A stretch of 64,000 nucleotides of DNA from Candidatus Intricatilinea gracilis (GTDB lineage: Bacteria > Pseudomonadota > Gammaproteobacteria > Burkholderiales > Burkholderiaceae_C), in the NCBI GenBank assembly GCA_016702605.1, contig JADJDQ010000021.1, forward strand, positions 124,001 through 188,000, in the 5' to 3' direction. Positions 34,788 through 43,688 of the stretch are shown here, piece by piece. Under the pieces are notes generated by a model. It made no database searches. It was not told where the DNA came from and saw nothing but the letters and a program-made list of their open reading frames with translations. How positions within the stretch are numbered: position 1 is the first letter of the stretch; each line of letters opens with the position of its first letter. Made by a program: the position numbers and the translations under genes.

Positions 34788-35537
34788 ATGAAGATCCTCG
34801 TCATCAATCCCAACACCAGCACGGCCATGACCGCCGGCATTGCCGCCGCCGCCCGCGCCGTGGCCGCGCCGGGCACCGAGATCGTTGCGACGCAGCCCAG
34901 CTTCGGCCCGCTGTCGATCGAGGGTCAGTACGAGGAGGCATTCGCTGCCGCCGGCGTGGCCGAACAGGTGCGCCTGCATGCGTCGTTGCCCGGCCAGGTG
35001 CAGGGCGTGGTGCTGGCGTGTTTCGGCGACCCGGGCCTGGACGCTGCGCGCGAGGCCACCACCGCCCCGGTGCTCGGCGTGGCCGAGGCGGCGTTTCATG
35101 CCGCCTCGATGCTGGCCACCGGTTTTTCGGTCGTCACCACCATGAAGCGCACCTGCATCATTGCCGAGCATCTGGTGCATCGCTACGGCTTCGAGCGGCG
35201 CTGCCGCGGCATCCACGGCACCGACATCCCGGTGCTGGCGCTGGAAGACGGCGGCGCCGGCTGTGTCGACCAGATCGAGGCCGCAGCGCGCGAGGCGCTG
35301 GCGCGCGACCGCAGCGGTGCCATCGTGCTGGGCTGCGCCGGCATGGCCGGCCTGTGCGCCACGTTGCAGCAGCGCCTGGGTGTGCCGGTGGTCGACGGCG
35401 TGGCCGTTGCGGTGAAGTTTGCCGAAGCGCTGGCCGCGCTGGGCCTGGGCACCAGCAAGCTTGGCGACTATGCAGCGCCGCTGCCCAAGACCTTTGTCGG
35501 CTGGGCCGCGCCGCTGGGCTGGGCCGCACCGCGCTGA
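34788..35537 (+). CDS. Hydantoin/Asp-Glu racemase family protein
   Basis: A 249-residue protein of the hydantoin/allantoin racemase branch of the Asp/Glu racemases. It starts MKILVINPNTSTAMT, a family hallmark. The two catalytic cysteines lie in VVLACFGDPGLDAAR (first half) and IVLGCAGMAGL (second half). It would interconvert stereoisomers of a hydantoin or related compound in the cytoplasm. GGAG precedes ATG 34788. It is divergent from the PotABCD-like operon, suggesting uptake and processing of a shared nitrogen compound, though that is inference. Confidence 0.85.
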   Translation: MKILVINPNTSTAMTAGIAAAARAVAAPGTEIVATQPSFGPLSIEGQYEEAFAAAGVAEQVRLHASLPGQVQGVVLACFGDPGLDAAREATTAPVLGVAEAAFHAASMLATGFSVVTTMKRTCIIAEHLVHRYGFERRCRGIHGTDIPVLALEDGGAGCVDQIEAAAREALARDRSGAIVLGCAGMAGLCATLQQRLGVPVVDGVAVAVKFAEALAALGLGTSKLGDYAAPLPKTFVGWAAPLGWAAPR

Positions 35538-35609
35538 CGAGCAGGCAGAATCCGCCGCGTCGCGGTGGTAGCCGCATGTCCAGTTGCGGGCTGTCGACCC
35601 GCCTGAGTA

Positions 35610-36713
35610 ATGGCCAGACCCTCGCGCAAGAAACTCGAAGCAGCCCCGTCACCCGACAGTACGCTCGGCGCCGCGCCGGCTGCGGCCGTGCCCGCGGGTG
35701 CCGACCATCAGCGCCTGCAGATGGCCGACGTGGCGCGCCTGGCGGGTGTGTCGGTGGCCACCGTGTCGCGCGCACTCAACGGCAGCACCGAGGTGAGCCT
35801 GGCCACTCGCGAGCGCATCGGTGAACTGGCGCGCTCGCTCAACTACTCGATCAATGTCAGCGCCAAGAACCTGCGCCTGGGCCACAACCGCACGGTGGCG
35901 GTGGTGATCCCGTTCGATGCCAGGTCGCGCCAGCATGTGTCCGACCCCTTCTTCCTGGCCATGCTGGGCAGCCTGGCGGATGCACTCACCGAACGTGGCT
36001 ACGACATGCTGGTGTCGCGTGTCGACGCCGAGAACCTCGAGGCCGCCGCGCAGGCCTACGACACCGGCATGGCGATCGGCGTCATCCTGATCGGCCAGTG
36101 GCGCCACCACGACCATCTCAACCGCCTGGCCGCACGCCGTGTGCCTATCGTGGTGTGGGGTGCGCAACTGCCGCAGCAGCTTTATTGCAGCGTCGGTGGC
36201 GACAACCTGGCCGGTGGCCTGGCTGCCACGCGGCATCTGGTCGAACAGGGCTGCAAACGCATCGTCTTCATGGGTGACCCCGAACTGCCCGAGGTGGCGC
36301 TGCGTTACCAGGGCTACCTGCAGGCGCTGGCTCAGGCTGGGCTGACAGCCGATGCGGCACTGCAACTGGCCGTGCCCTTCGATGCGAACCAGGCCCGGGC
36401 GGCCATTACCCGCCTGGTCGAAGCCGGCGCCGAATTCGATGCCGTGTTTGCCTGCAGCGACGTGTTGGCCATGGTCTCGGTGCAGACCTTGAGGGCGCTG
36501 GGCCACAGCGTGCCGGCGCAGGTGGCCGTGGTGGGCTACGACGACGTCGAATGGGCCAGCCATGCCGACCCGCCGCTCACCACGGTGCGCCAGCCCATCG
36601 CCGCCGCAGGCATCGAGATCGTCGACGCCTTGCTCGAAACCTTGGGTGGCAAACAGGTGCCCGCGCGCACCCTGGCGGTCGAACTGATCGTGCGGGCCAG
36701 TACACGGGCCTGA
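35610..36713 (+). CDS. LacI-family transcriptional regulator
   Basis: A 367-residue LacI/GalR regulator. An unusual 37-residue Ala/Pro-rich N-terminal extension precedes the helix-turn-helix MADVARLAGVSVATVSRALN (about 38-57) and the hinge helix (SINVSAKNLRLGHN). A periplasmic-binding-protein-like effector domain fills the rest (VAVVIPFDARS to AVVGYDDVEWASHADPPLTT). It probably represses the adjacent sucrose locus through the palindrome at 36969-36984. Effector is expected to be a sugar or sugar phosphate. Confidence 0.88.
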   Translation: MARPSRKKLEAAPSPDSTLGAAPAAAVPAGADHQRLQMADVARLAGVSVATVSRALNGSTEVSLATRERIGELARSLNYSINVSAKNLRLGHNRTVAVVIPFDARSRQHVSDPFFLAMLGSLADALTERGYDMLVSRVDAENLEAAAQAYDTGMAIGVILIGQWRHHDHLNRLAARRVPIVVWGAQLPQQLYCSVGGDNLAGGLAATRHLVEQGCKRIVFMGDPELPEVALRYQGYLQALAQAGLTADAALQLAVPFDANQARAAITRLVEAGAEFDAVFACSDVLAMVSVQTLRALGHSVPAQVAVVGYDDVEWASHADPPLTTVRQPIAAAGIEIVDALLETLGGKQVPARTLAVELIVRASTRA

Positions 36714-36821
36714 CGTCGTTCCACCTCCTGCCTGGGCATGCGCCCAGCCAGAACCTCGGCAGCGTCGAACGCAACGCCCGGCAGCACTGCGGATGTCCGC
36801 CGGATGGTGCAGCGCAAGATT

Positions 36822-36835
36822 CTCAATCGTTTGCG
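36822..36835. promoter_or_regulatory. Secondary LacI-type operator
   Basis: CTCAATCGTTTGCG matches the perfect operator at 36970-36983 at 12 of 14 positions and lies 148 bases upstream of it, 14 helical turns, so looping between the two is possible. Confidence 0.5.
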
Positions 36836-36968
36836 CTTTCTGTGCGTTTCTGGTGCCGAACCGGATCTCGATGCATGCCGGCTGCCGTTTGTGGATTGGG
36901 GTTTTCTCCAACGATTTCAGCAGATGTTGCCGAGTGACTCTCAGGGTAAATCCTGCCATGTGCAAACT

Positions 36969-36984
36969 ACGCAATCGATTGCGT
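36969..36984. promoter_or_regulatory. Primary LacI-type operator
   Basis: ACGCAATCGATTGCGT is a perfect 16-base palindrome with the central CG and CAAT/ATTG arms typical of LacI/GalR operators. It overlaps the -35 box of the promoter for the TonB-dependent receptor. Confidence 0.75.
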
Positions 36985-37007
36985 TAATGACATCAACTCA
37001 CTAGAGT
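36979..37007 (+). promoter_or_regulatory. Promoter of the TonB-dependent receptor
   Basis: TTGCGT (36979-36984) and TAGAGT (37002-37007) are 17 bases apart. The -35 box is the right arm of the operator palindrome, so repressor binding would block polymerase. Predicted start is about 85 bases before the receptor ATG. Confidence 0.55.
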
Positions 37008-37098
37008 TCACCCTGTCGTCGCTGTTGCCTTGCTCGGCGCGACCTGCCCGCCGCCATCCCCTCGAGCACGGGCCGCACCAACAACTCCGGAGACCTCG

Positions 37099-39447
37099 AT
37101 GAGTCTGAACTTCGTCCCCCACCGCATCGCCTTGGCTGCGGCCCTGGCTGCCCTGCAGATCGGTGCCGCCCATGCGCAGGCTGCCGCGCCTGCAGCCGCC
37201 GCGGCGTCCGCACCCGCCGCCGAAGGCGCTGCGGCGCCCGCCAACGACAGCCTCAACCTCGACAAGGTCGTGGTCACGGGCACGTCGCGCGGCACGTCGA
37301 AGATGAAGTCCAGTGTGGCCATCAGCACCCTGGGTGGCGAAGCGATCACCGACTCCAACGCCGCCAGCGCGGCCGAAGTGCTGCGCCAGATCCCCGGGAT
37401 CCGCAGTGAATCGAGCGGCGGCGAAAGCAACGCCAACGTCGGCGTGCGCGGCATCCCGATCTCGGCCGGTGGTGCGCGCTACATCCAGTTCCAGGAAGAC
37501 GGCCTGCCGGTGCTGCAGTTCGGTGATATCGCTTTCGCCACACCCGACACCTGGCTGCGCGCCGACCAGGGTATCGACCGGCTGGAAGTGGTGCGCGGCG
37601 GCTCGGCCTCGACACTGGCCACCGGCGCGCCCGGCGGACTGATCAACTTCATCAGCAAGACCGGCCAGGACGAGGGCGGATTCATCGCGCTGACCAAGGG
37701 ACTGAACTTCGACCAGACGCGTGAAGACTTCGGCTACGCGGGCCGGGTGAGCGACAAGACGCGCTTCTTCGTCGGCGGCTTCTACCGCACCGGCGACGGC
37801 GGCCGCGAAGGTGCCGCCGGCACCGAAAACGGTGGCCAGGTCCGCGCCAACATCACCCACAACGTGGGTGACGGCTTCGTGCGTTTCAGCCTCAAGCACC
37901 TGGACGACCACACGCCCACCTTCATGCCCACCCCGGTGCGTTACGTGAACGGCGAGATCCAGGAGATCCCCGGCCTCGACCCGCGCCGCACCGCGTTCTA
38001 CAACGCCGGCTGGCCGACCGACAGCACGCTGCTGGCCAACAACACGCGTGCCTTGTCCAACATCCGCGATGGTCTGTCGGCCAAGAGCGACGTGCTCGGC
38101 GCCGAATTCGATCTCGACGCAGGCAACGGCTACCGCATCCAGAACAAGTTCCGCTGGTCCAAGAACAGCGGGCGCTTCATCGGCATCTTCCCTGGCACCG
38201 ATGTGGCTGCCGCAGCACCCGGTACCACCATCGCCACTGGCGCCGGTGCGGGCCAGGCCTACACCGGCGACGCCTTCCAGGCCGTGGTGTTCAACACCTC
38301 GGTCGACGACGCCAGCCTGGTGGCCGACGACCTGCGTGTGGCCAAGACCTTTGCCCTGGGCGGTGGCCGGCTCACCGGCACGGCTGGTCTGTACACCTCG
38401 ATGCAAAAGCTCGACATCACCTGGAACTTCAATCAGTACTGGTTGTCGGCGGTCGAGAGCGGCGCGCAGCTGCTCAACGTGCCGGGTGCCGGCAATACCA
38501 ACGGCGCCCCGGGCTTCGGCGGCTGCTGCAGCAACTTCCAGCAGTCGACCTACAAGACCAACGCGCCCTACGCGCTGGTGGCCTGGGAAAGCGGTCCGTT
38601 CAATCTGGATGCCAGCCTGCGCCGCGACAACAACACCGCGACCGGCGCGTATTACCAGTCCAACGCCGGCACGTCGTACGACCTGACCAAGCCCAACGTC
38701 ATCGACTATGCCTTCGGCCGCACCTCGTATTCGCTGGGCGGCAACATGCGCCTGTCACCCGACCTGTCGGTGTTCACGCGCTACAGCGACGGTGCATCGT
38801 ACATGGCCGATCGCATCACCTTCTTCAACAACCCGGGCCTGGTCAACGGTACGGCGCCGCTGGTGCCGTTCAACGAAGTCAAGCAACTCGAAGGTGGCAC
38901 CAAGTGGCGCTCGGGCGGCCTGAGTGTGTTCGCCACCTTGTTCTTTGTCACCACCACCGAGACCAACGTCGACGTGACGACCACACCGATCAAGGTCACC
39001 ACCCGCACCTTCAAGTCCAACGGTCTGGAGCTCGAGGCGGCCTATCGCACCGGCAGTTTCGGCCTGAGTGGCGGCGCCACCTTCACCAACGCCAAGGTCG
39101 ATGCGTCGACCAACGCGGCCGAAGTCGGCAGCACGCCGCAGCGTCAGGCCAAGGTGGTCTATCAGCTGTCGCCGAGCTACTCGATGGGTGACCTGAACCT
39201 GGGTGCGACCATCGTCGGCACCACGGCTTCGAAGGACAGCGGCACCGGAGGCAGCCGTGTCACGCTGCCCGGCTTTGCGTCGGTCAACGCCTTCGTGAAC
39301 TACCAGTTCTCGCCGGCCATGACGCTGGCCTTGGGTGTCAACAACCTGTTCGACACCATCGGCTACACCGAATCCAACGACGGCCGCGCTGCCGCTCGTT
39401 CGATCAACGGTCGTACCGCCAAGGCGACGCTGAAGTACGCCTTCTGA
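37099..39447 (+). CDS. TonB-dependent outer-membrane receptor, probably for sucrose or a related sugar
   Basis: A 782-residue receptor. Signal peptide to about residue 27 (AAHA-Q), an Ala/Pro-rich linker, then a TonB-box-like LDKVVVTGTSRG. The plug domain includes AAEVLRQIPGIRSESSGGES and DRLEVVRGGSASTLATGAPG. The 22-strand barrel ends in phenylalanine (ATLKYAF). GGAG precedes ATG 37099. Neighbouring ABC importer and sucrose phosphorylase genes suggest it brings in sucrose or a sucrose-like glucoside; the ligand itself cannot be read from sequence. Confidence 0.87.
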   Translation: MSLNFVPHRIALAAALAALQIGAAHAQAAAPAAAAASAPAAEGAAAPANDSLNLDKVVVTGTSRGTSKMKSSVAISTLGGEAITDSNAASAAEVLRQIPGIRSESSGGESNANVGVRGIPISAGGARYIQFQEDGLPVLQFGDIAFATPDTWLRADQGIDRLEVVRGGSASTLATGAPGGLINFISKTGQDEGGFIALTKGLNFDQTREDFGYAGRVSDKTRFFVGGFYRTGDGGREGAAGTENGGQVRANITHNVGDGFVRFSLKHLDDHTPTFMPTPVRYVNGEIQEIPGLDPRRTAFYNAGWPTDSTLLANNTRALSNIRDGLSAKSDVLGAEFDLDAGNGYRIQNKFRWSKNSGRFIGIFPGTDVAAAAPGTTIATGAGAGQAYTGDAFQAVVFNTSVDDASLVADDLRVAKTFALGGGRLTGTAGLYTSMQKLDITWNFNQYWLSAVESGAQLLNVPGAGNTNGAPGFGGCCSNFQQSTYKTNAPYALVAWESGPFNLDASLRRDNNTATGAYYQSNAGTSYDLTKPNVIDYAFGRTSYSLGGNMRLSPDLSVFTRYSDGASYMADRITFFNNPGLVNGTAPLVPFNEVKQLEGGTKWRSGGLSVFATLFFVTTTETNVDVTTTPIKVTTRTFKSNGLELEAAYRTGSFGLSGGATFTNAKVDASTNAAEVGSTPQRQAKVVYQLSPSYSMGDLNLGATIVGTTASKDSGTGGSRVTLPGFASVNAFVNYQFSPAMTLALGVNNLFDTIGYTESNDGRAAARSINGRTAKATLKYAF

Positions 39448-39470
39448 TCGACGCGGCGTTCAGCCGCTTG

Positions 39471-39488
39471 CCTGGCCAACTGGCCAGG
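39471..39488. terminator. Stem-loop after the receptor gene
   Basis: CCTGGCC-AACT-GGCCAGG makes a perfect seven-base-pair hairpin 24 bases after the receptor stop. No T-run follows, so it may be a partial terminator or mRNA-end protector separating receptor from exbB levels. Confidence 0.4.
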
Positions 39489-39664
39489 TCCGCCTGCGTG
39501 GCCCGGGCCCACCTTGCCTGGGCCGTCGCAGTGCGGCCATCTCGAACTGTCGTCCTAACCCTTATTGCCGCGCACCTCTGGCAGAACCATGCCATTCGGT
39601 GGCGGTGTCTTGCCCGCCTTCGACTGGCGGATCGCCTGTCCCTCGACTACCCACGGAGCTCCCC

Positions 39665-40501
39665 ATGATTCGCCAACTCGCGCGCGGTCTGTATCGGCTG
39701 TTGACCGCCACCACCCTCGGCCTCGTGCTGGCGCATGGCGCAGTGGCGCAAGCCCCCGCTTCCGCCCCGGCCGAGGCTTCGGTTGCCGCCCCGGCCCCCG
39801 TCACCCCTTCAGCCAAACCCGCCACCACCAAGGTCGACAACCCCTACGGCATCGGCGCCTTGTGGGAAGGCTCGGACGCCGTCGCCAAGGGTGTGCTGCT
39901 GATCATGGCCATCATGAGCATGGGCTCGTGGTACATCATCGTCACCAAGGTGCTCGAGCAGTCGCGCATCAACAAGCAAGGCCGCGAGGCGCAGCAGAAG
40001 TTCTGGGCTGCGGGCAATGTCGGCCAGGGCGTGGACACACTGGCCGAGGCCAGCCCCTACCGCTTCATCGCCCGTGCCGGCCTGGATGCCTCGGGCAAAC
40101 ACGAAGGTCTGCTGGGCCACATCGCGCTGACCGACTGGGTGACCATGAGCATCCAGCGCAGCACCGAGCGTGTGCAGTCGCGGCTGCAGGATGGCCTGGC
40201 CTTCCTGGCCACCGTCGGTTCGACGGCTCCCTTCGTCGGGCTGTTCGGCACGGTGTGGGGCATCTATCACGCGCTCACCGCCATCGGTGTGGCTGGCCAG
40301 GCCTCGATCGACAAGGTCGCCGGCCCGGTGGGTGAAGCGCTCATCATGACCGCCATCGGCCTGGCCGTGGCCGTGCCGGCGGTGCTGGGCTACAACTGGC
40401 TGGTGCGCCGCAACAAGTCGGCCATGGACGACGTGCGTGCCTTCGGCGCCGACCTGCACGCCGTGCTGCTGTCGCAAGGCATCGCCCAGGGTGCACGCTG
40501 A
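39665..40501 (+). CDS. exbB: ExbB-type energiser (MotA/TolQ/ExbB family)
   Basis: A 278-residue inner-membrane protein. An N-terminal signal-like segment and an Ala/Pro-rich periplasmic stretch precede TM1 (GVLLIMAIMSMGSWYIIVTK). The conserved TM2-TM3 block is FLATVGSTAPFVGLFGTVWG and LIMTAIGLAVAVPAVLGYNW. With ExbD it forms the proton channel that drives TonB. It is the first of four tightly spaced energiser genes, 217 bases after the receptor. Confidence 0.9.
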   Translation: MIRQLARGLYRLLTATTLGLVLAHGAVAQAPASAPAEASVAAPAPVTPSAKPATTKVDNPYGIGALWEGSDAVAKGVLLIMAIMSMGSWYIIVTKVLEQSRINKQGREAQQKFWAAGNVGQGVDTLAEASPYRFIARAGLDASGKHEGLLGHIALTDWVTMSIQRSTERVQSRLQDGLAFLATVGSTAPFVGLFGTVWGIYHALTAIGVAGQASIDKVAGPVGEALIMTAIGLAVAVPAVLGYNWLVRRNKSAMDDVRAFGADLHAVLLSQGIAQGAR

Positions 40502-40536
40502 GCCCGCGCAGAACCTCCCCCTGAACGGAGCCTGCC

Positions 40537-40962
40537 ATGGCCATGAACATCGGTTCGTCCGGTGAAGAAGACGAGGTGGTCTCGACCATCAACACCACGC
40601 CGCTGGTCGACGTGATGCTGGTGCTGCTGATCATCTTCCTCATCACCATCCCGGCGGTGAACTACTCGATTGCAATCAACCTGCCCAAGGAACGCAACGA
40701 GGTGCGCGAGACCAAGCCCGAGAACATCGTGCTCAGTGTCGACACCAGCGGCCAGCTCTACTGGTACGACGCCAAGGTGGCCGGCACCCAGGCGCTGGTG
40801 GACAAGCTCAAGAAGGTGGCGGTGATGAACCCGCAGCCCGAGGTGCACATCCGCGGCGACATGACGGCCAACTACGACTCGGTGGGCAAGATCATCTACG
40901 CCTGCCAGCGTGCCGGCATCGCCAAGGTCGGGTTCATCACCGAACCCCCGCCGCGCGGCTGA
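40537..40962 (+). CDS. exbD: ExbD-type energiser, first copy
   Basis: A 141-residue ExbD/TolR protein with one N-terminal membrane helix carrying the proton-relay aspartate in NTTPLVDVMLVLLIIFLITI. The C-terminal periplasmic domain includes VHIRGDMTANYDSVGKIIYA. GGAG precedes ATG 40537. It works with ExbB and TonB; a second exbD follows 28 bases downstream. Confidence 0.9.
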   Translation: MAMNIGSSGEEDEVVSTINTTPLVDVMLVLLIIFLITIPAVNYSIAINLPKERNEVRETKPENIVLSVDTSGQLYWYDAKVAGTQALVDKLKKVAVMNPQPEVHIRGDMTANYDSVGKIIYACQRAGIAKVGFITEPPPRG

Positions 40963-40990
40963 GCCGCGCGCACCCGAACAAGGAGCCCCC

Positions 40991-41422
40991 ATGGCCATGA
41001 CCATGCCCAGCAGCGCTGGCAGCGACGAACCCATCATGGACATCAACACCACGCCGCTGATCGACGTGATGCTGGTGCTCCTGGTGATGCTCATCATCAC
41101 CATCCCGATCCAGCTGCACAGCGTCAACCTCAACATGCCGGTCGGGGCGCCGCCGCCCAGCGACACCAAGCCCGAGGTGGTGAAGATCGACATCGACGAG
41201 ACGAGCCGCGTCTATTGGCAAGGTGTGGTGCTCAGCAGCCGCGCCGAGCTGGAAGACAAGATGCGCGCCGCGGCCGACCAGGCGGTGCAGCCCGAGATCC
41301 ATGTGCGACCCAACCGGCTTGCCAAATACAACACCTTCGCCGAGGTGATGGTCAGTGCCAACAAGATCGGTCTGGCCAAGCTGGGCGTGATCGGCTCCGA
41401 GCAGTTCATCGGACAGCAGTGA
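40991..41422 (+). CDS. exbD: ExbD-type energiser, second copy
   Basis: A 143-residue paralogue of the preceding ExbD with the same NTTPLIDVMLVLLVMLIITI relay helix but a divergent periplasmic half. AAGGAG precedes ATG 40991. Paired exbD genes also occur in Xanthomonas, where the second copy is needed only for some substrates. Here the pair probably serves the sugar receptor. Confidence 0.88.
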   Translation: MAMTMPSSAGSDEPIMDINTTPLIDVMLVLLVMLIITIPIQLHSVNLNMPVGAPPPSDTKPEVVKIDIDETSRVYWQGVVLSSRAELEDKMRAAADQAVQPEIHVRPNRLAKYNTFAEVMVSANKIGLAKLGVIGSEQFIGQQ

Positions 41423-41432
41423 GGACGCCGAC

Positions 41433-42140
41433 ATGAACGCCTCTGTGTCGAACAGCCCCTACGAGTACGCCGGCGCCGGACAACGCCGCTACACCGGCAT
41501 CATCGTGGTGGTGCTGCTGCATGTACTCATCGTCTACGGTCTGGTCTCGGGCCTGGCGCGCAAGGCGGTGGAGATCATCAAGAAGCCGATCGAGATGAAG
41601 ATCATGGAGGAGGTCAAGCTGCCGCCGCCTCCACCCCCACCACCGCCGCCCAAGATCGAGAAGATCAAGGACGTACCGCCGCCGCCCGAAGTCGCACCAC
41701 CACCACCCTATGTGCCGCCGCCCGAGGTACAGGTGATACCACCGCCGGTGGCCGCGCCGGTGATCCAGGCCGTCGCGCAGGAGCCCCCGCCTAAACCGGT
41801 GGAGATCAAGCCGCCACCGCCGCCAGCCCCGCCTGCGCCGCCCGCGCCGCCACCCCCGGCACCGCCGCCACCGGTGAAGGCCGAGATCGGCCTGGCTTGC
41901 CCGGGCTACAAGGAGATCCTGGCCAACAGCCTGGCCGGCCAGTTCGATCGTTTCGGCGTGACCGGTGTGGTCAAGGTGATGATCAAGATCCAGGGCCGGC
42001 AGATCGTCGACGTGACGCCGCAGTCCGGGCCGCGCGAGTACTACCGCGCGGTGCAGGGTGCGGTGAAACGCATGAACTGCGCAACCACCGGCGCGACCGA
42101 ACTGCTGGTGCCGCTCGAGGTGTCGTTCAGGGAAGAATGA
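41433..42140 (+). CDS. tonB: TonB energy transducer
   Basis: A 235-residue TonB with a single N-terminal anchor (YTGIIVVVLLHVLIVYGLVS) and a very long proline-rich spacer (about 70-150) with PPPPP blocks and EV/KP punctuation. The C-terminal domain is about 155-235. Two cysteines (LACPGYKE, KRMNCATTG) could form a disulfide in the C-terminal domain. It spans the periplasm to contact receptor TonB boxes. It starts ten bases after exbD2 in the same operon. Confidence 0.88.
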   Translation: MNASVSNSPYEYAGAGQRRYTGIIVVVLLHVLIVYGLVSGLARKAVEIIKKPIEMKIMEEVKLPPPPPPPPPPKIEKIKDVPPPPEVAPPPPYVPPPEVQVIPPPVAAPVIQAVAQEPPPKPVEIKPPPPPAPPAPPAPPPPAPPPPVKAEIGLACPGYKEILANSLAGQFDRFGVTGVVKVMIKIQGRQIVDVTPQSGPREYYRAVQGAVKRMNCATTGATELLVPLEVSFREE

Positions 42141-42268
42141 GTTCCCTGAGCGGCGCATCCGACACATCTGCCGCCAACCCACTCGCGGCCTATCAGACAT
42201 CTTGCCCACGTGCCTTCATCGGTGCAGCGTGCGCAATTCAACATCAATCGAGACAAGGTCACACCGTC

Positions 42269-43633
42269 ATGGAAACACGTCAATCGACCCAGGCAGTTGT
42301 TCAACACGCCGTCACGAGTTCGACAGCCCGGCCAGTGCGACATGGCGTACGGACTGCCCGGCCGCCTGTCCGTGCACGCCTGACGACCTGTGTCGGCGCG
42401 TTGGCGCTGCTGGCTGGTGCGGCGCAGGCCCAGACGCGTGTGAGCATGTGGGTGCACGCCGGTGCCGGCCCCGAGGCGCAGGCCTATGTTGCAGCCATCG
42501 ATGCCTTCAACAAACGCAGCAAGGCGGTGCAGGTCGACCTGGTGAAGCTGCCCGAAGGCAGCTACGGCGACCAGGTCAATGCCGCGGCGCTGGCGCACAA
42601 GCTGCCGTGCATCCTCGATTTCGACGGCCCCAACGTCTACAACTACGCCTGGTCGAAGAAGATCGTCGCACTCGACGACTTCCCCGAGATTGCCGCACTC
42701 AAGGCCGACATGCTGCCGTCGCTGCAGCGTCAGGGTACGTACAACGGCAAGCTCTACAGCGTCGGGCAGTTCGACTCCGGCCTGGCGTTGTGGGGACACC
42801 GCGGCACACTCACCAAGGCGGGCATCCGCATCCCGACCCGGGCGGCCGACGCCTGGACGCTGGCCGAATTCGAGGGCGCGCTCAAGAAACTCAAGGCCGC
42901 GGGTGTGGCTGCGCCGCTGGACATGAAGTTCAACTACGGCATCGGCGAGTGGTTCACCTACGGCTTCTCGCCCATCGTGCAGAGCCTGGGTGGTGACCTG
43001 ATCGACCGCAGCAACTACCAGAGCGCGCAGGGCCGCATCAACGGCCCCGAGGCGGTGAAGGCCCTGGGCCTGATTCAAGGCTGGGTCAAGGCCGGCTACG
43101 TCAACGCCGCGAGCAAGGACGACGGTGATTTCGTCAAGGGCAAGGCGGCGTTGTCCTACGTGGGCCACTGGACCTACGGCGACTACAAGAAGGCGCTGGG
43201 CGACGAACTGGTGCTCATCCCGATGCCGAAGTTCGGCGCCAAGGCGGTGACGGGTGCGGGCTCGTGGAACTTCGGCATCTCGAGCGACTGCAAGGACCCC
43301 AAGGCCTCGGCCCAGGTGCTGGCGCACCTGATGTCGCCCGCCGAGATCGCCCGCGTCACCGAGGTCAACGGCGCCGTGCCGGGCACCCGCGCTGCGCTGG
43401 CGCAAAGCCGCAACTACGGCGCCAAGGGGCCGCTGGCCATCTATGCCGAACAACTCACCGACGGCACGGCGCTGGTACGGCCGCAGACGCCCGCCTACCC
43501 CAGCATCACCACCGCGTTCGCCGAGGCGGTGAACAACATCGTGGCCGGTGCCGACCCGAAGAAGGAACTCGACAAGGCGGCCAAGAAGATCGACCAGAAC
43601 ATCGAGGACAACAAGGGCTACCGCGTCAAGTGA
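42269..43633 (+). CDS. Sugar ABC transporter substrate-binding protein
   Basis: A 454-residue family-1 solute-binding protein (MalE/UgpB-like). Mature part begins at QTRVSMWVHAGAGPEAQAYV after a hydrophobic stretch ending in AGAAQA. With ATG 42269 the n-region would be about 38 residues, unusually long; a later GTG or CTG start is possible. Sugar-site aromatic residues are seen in YNYAWSKK and GHWTYGDYKK. First gene of an importer feeding sucrose phosphorylase; sucrose or another glucoside is the likely ligand. Confidence 0.85.
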   Translation: METRQSTQAVVQHAVTSSTARPVRHGVRTARPPVRARLTTCVGALALLAGAAQAQTRVSMWVHAGAGPEAQAYVAAIDAFNKRSKAVQVDLVKLPEGSYGDQVNAAALAHKLPCILDFDGPNVYNYAWSKKIVALDDFPEIAALKADMLPSLQRQGTYNGKLYSVGQFDSGLALWGHRGTLTKAGIRIPTRAADAWTLAEFEGALKKLKAAGVAAPLDMKFNYGIGEWFTYGFSPIVQSLGGDLIDRSNYQSAQGRINGPEAVKALGLIQGWVKAGYVNAASKDDGDFVKGKAALSYVGHWTYGDYKKALGDELVLIPMPKFGAKAVTGAGSWNFGISSDCKDPKASAQVLAHLMSPAEIARVTEVNGAVPGTRAALAQSRNYGAKGPLAIYAEQLTDGTALVRPQTPAYPSITTAFAEAVNNIVAGADPKKELDKAAKKIDQNIEDNKGYRVK

Positions 43634-43688
43634 GCACCTCGGCAACCAGCGGCGCAAGCACCGGCTCCACGTCCTGCAGGAGATGAGC

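Larger units (their letters stand above)
36714..37098. other. Control region of the TonB-receptor gene
   Basis: A 385-base gap without a gene, less GC-rich than its surroundings, holding two LacI-type operators and a promoter described separately. Its sequence from about 36820 to 37010 is where regulation of the sugar locus appears concentrated. Confidence 0.6.

Noticed and set aside
32871..35216. Minus-strand frame of 781 codons spanning parts of three genes
   Set aside because: It runs through the ends and starts of well-supported genes in another frame and its translation is Arg/Gly-rich noise.
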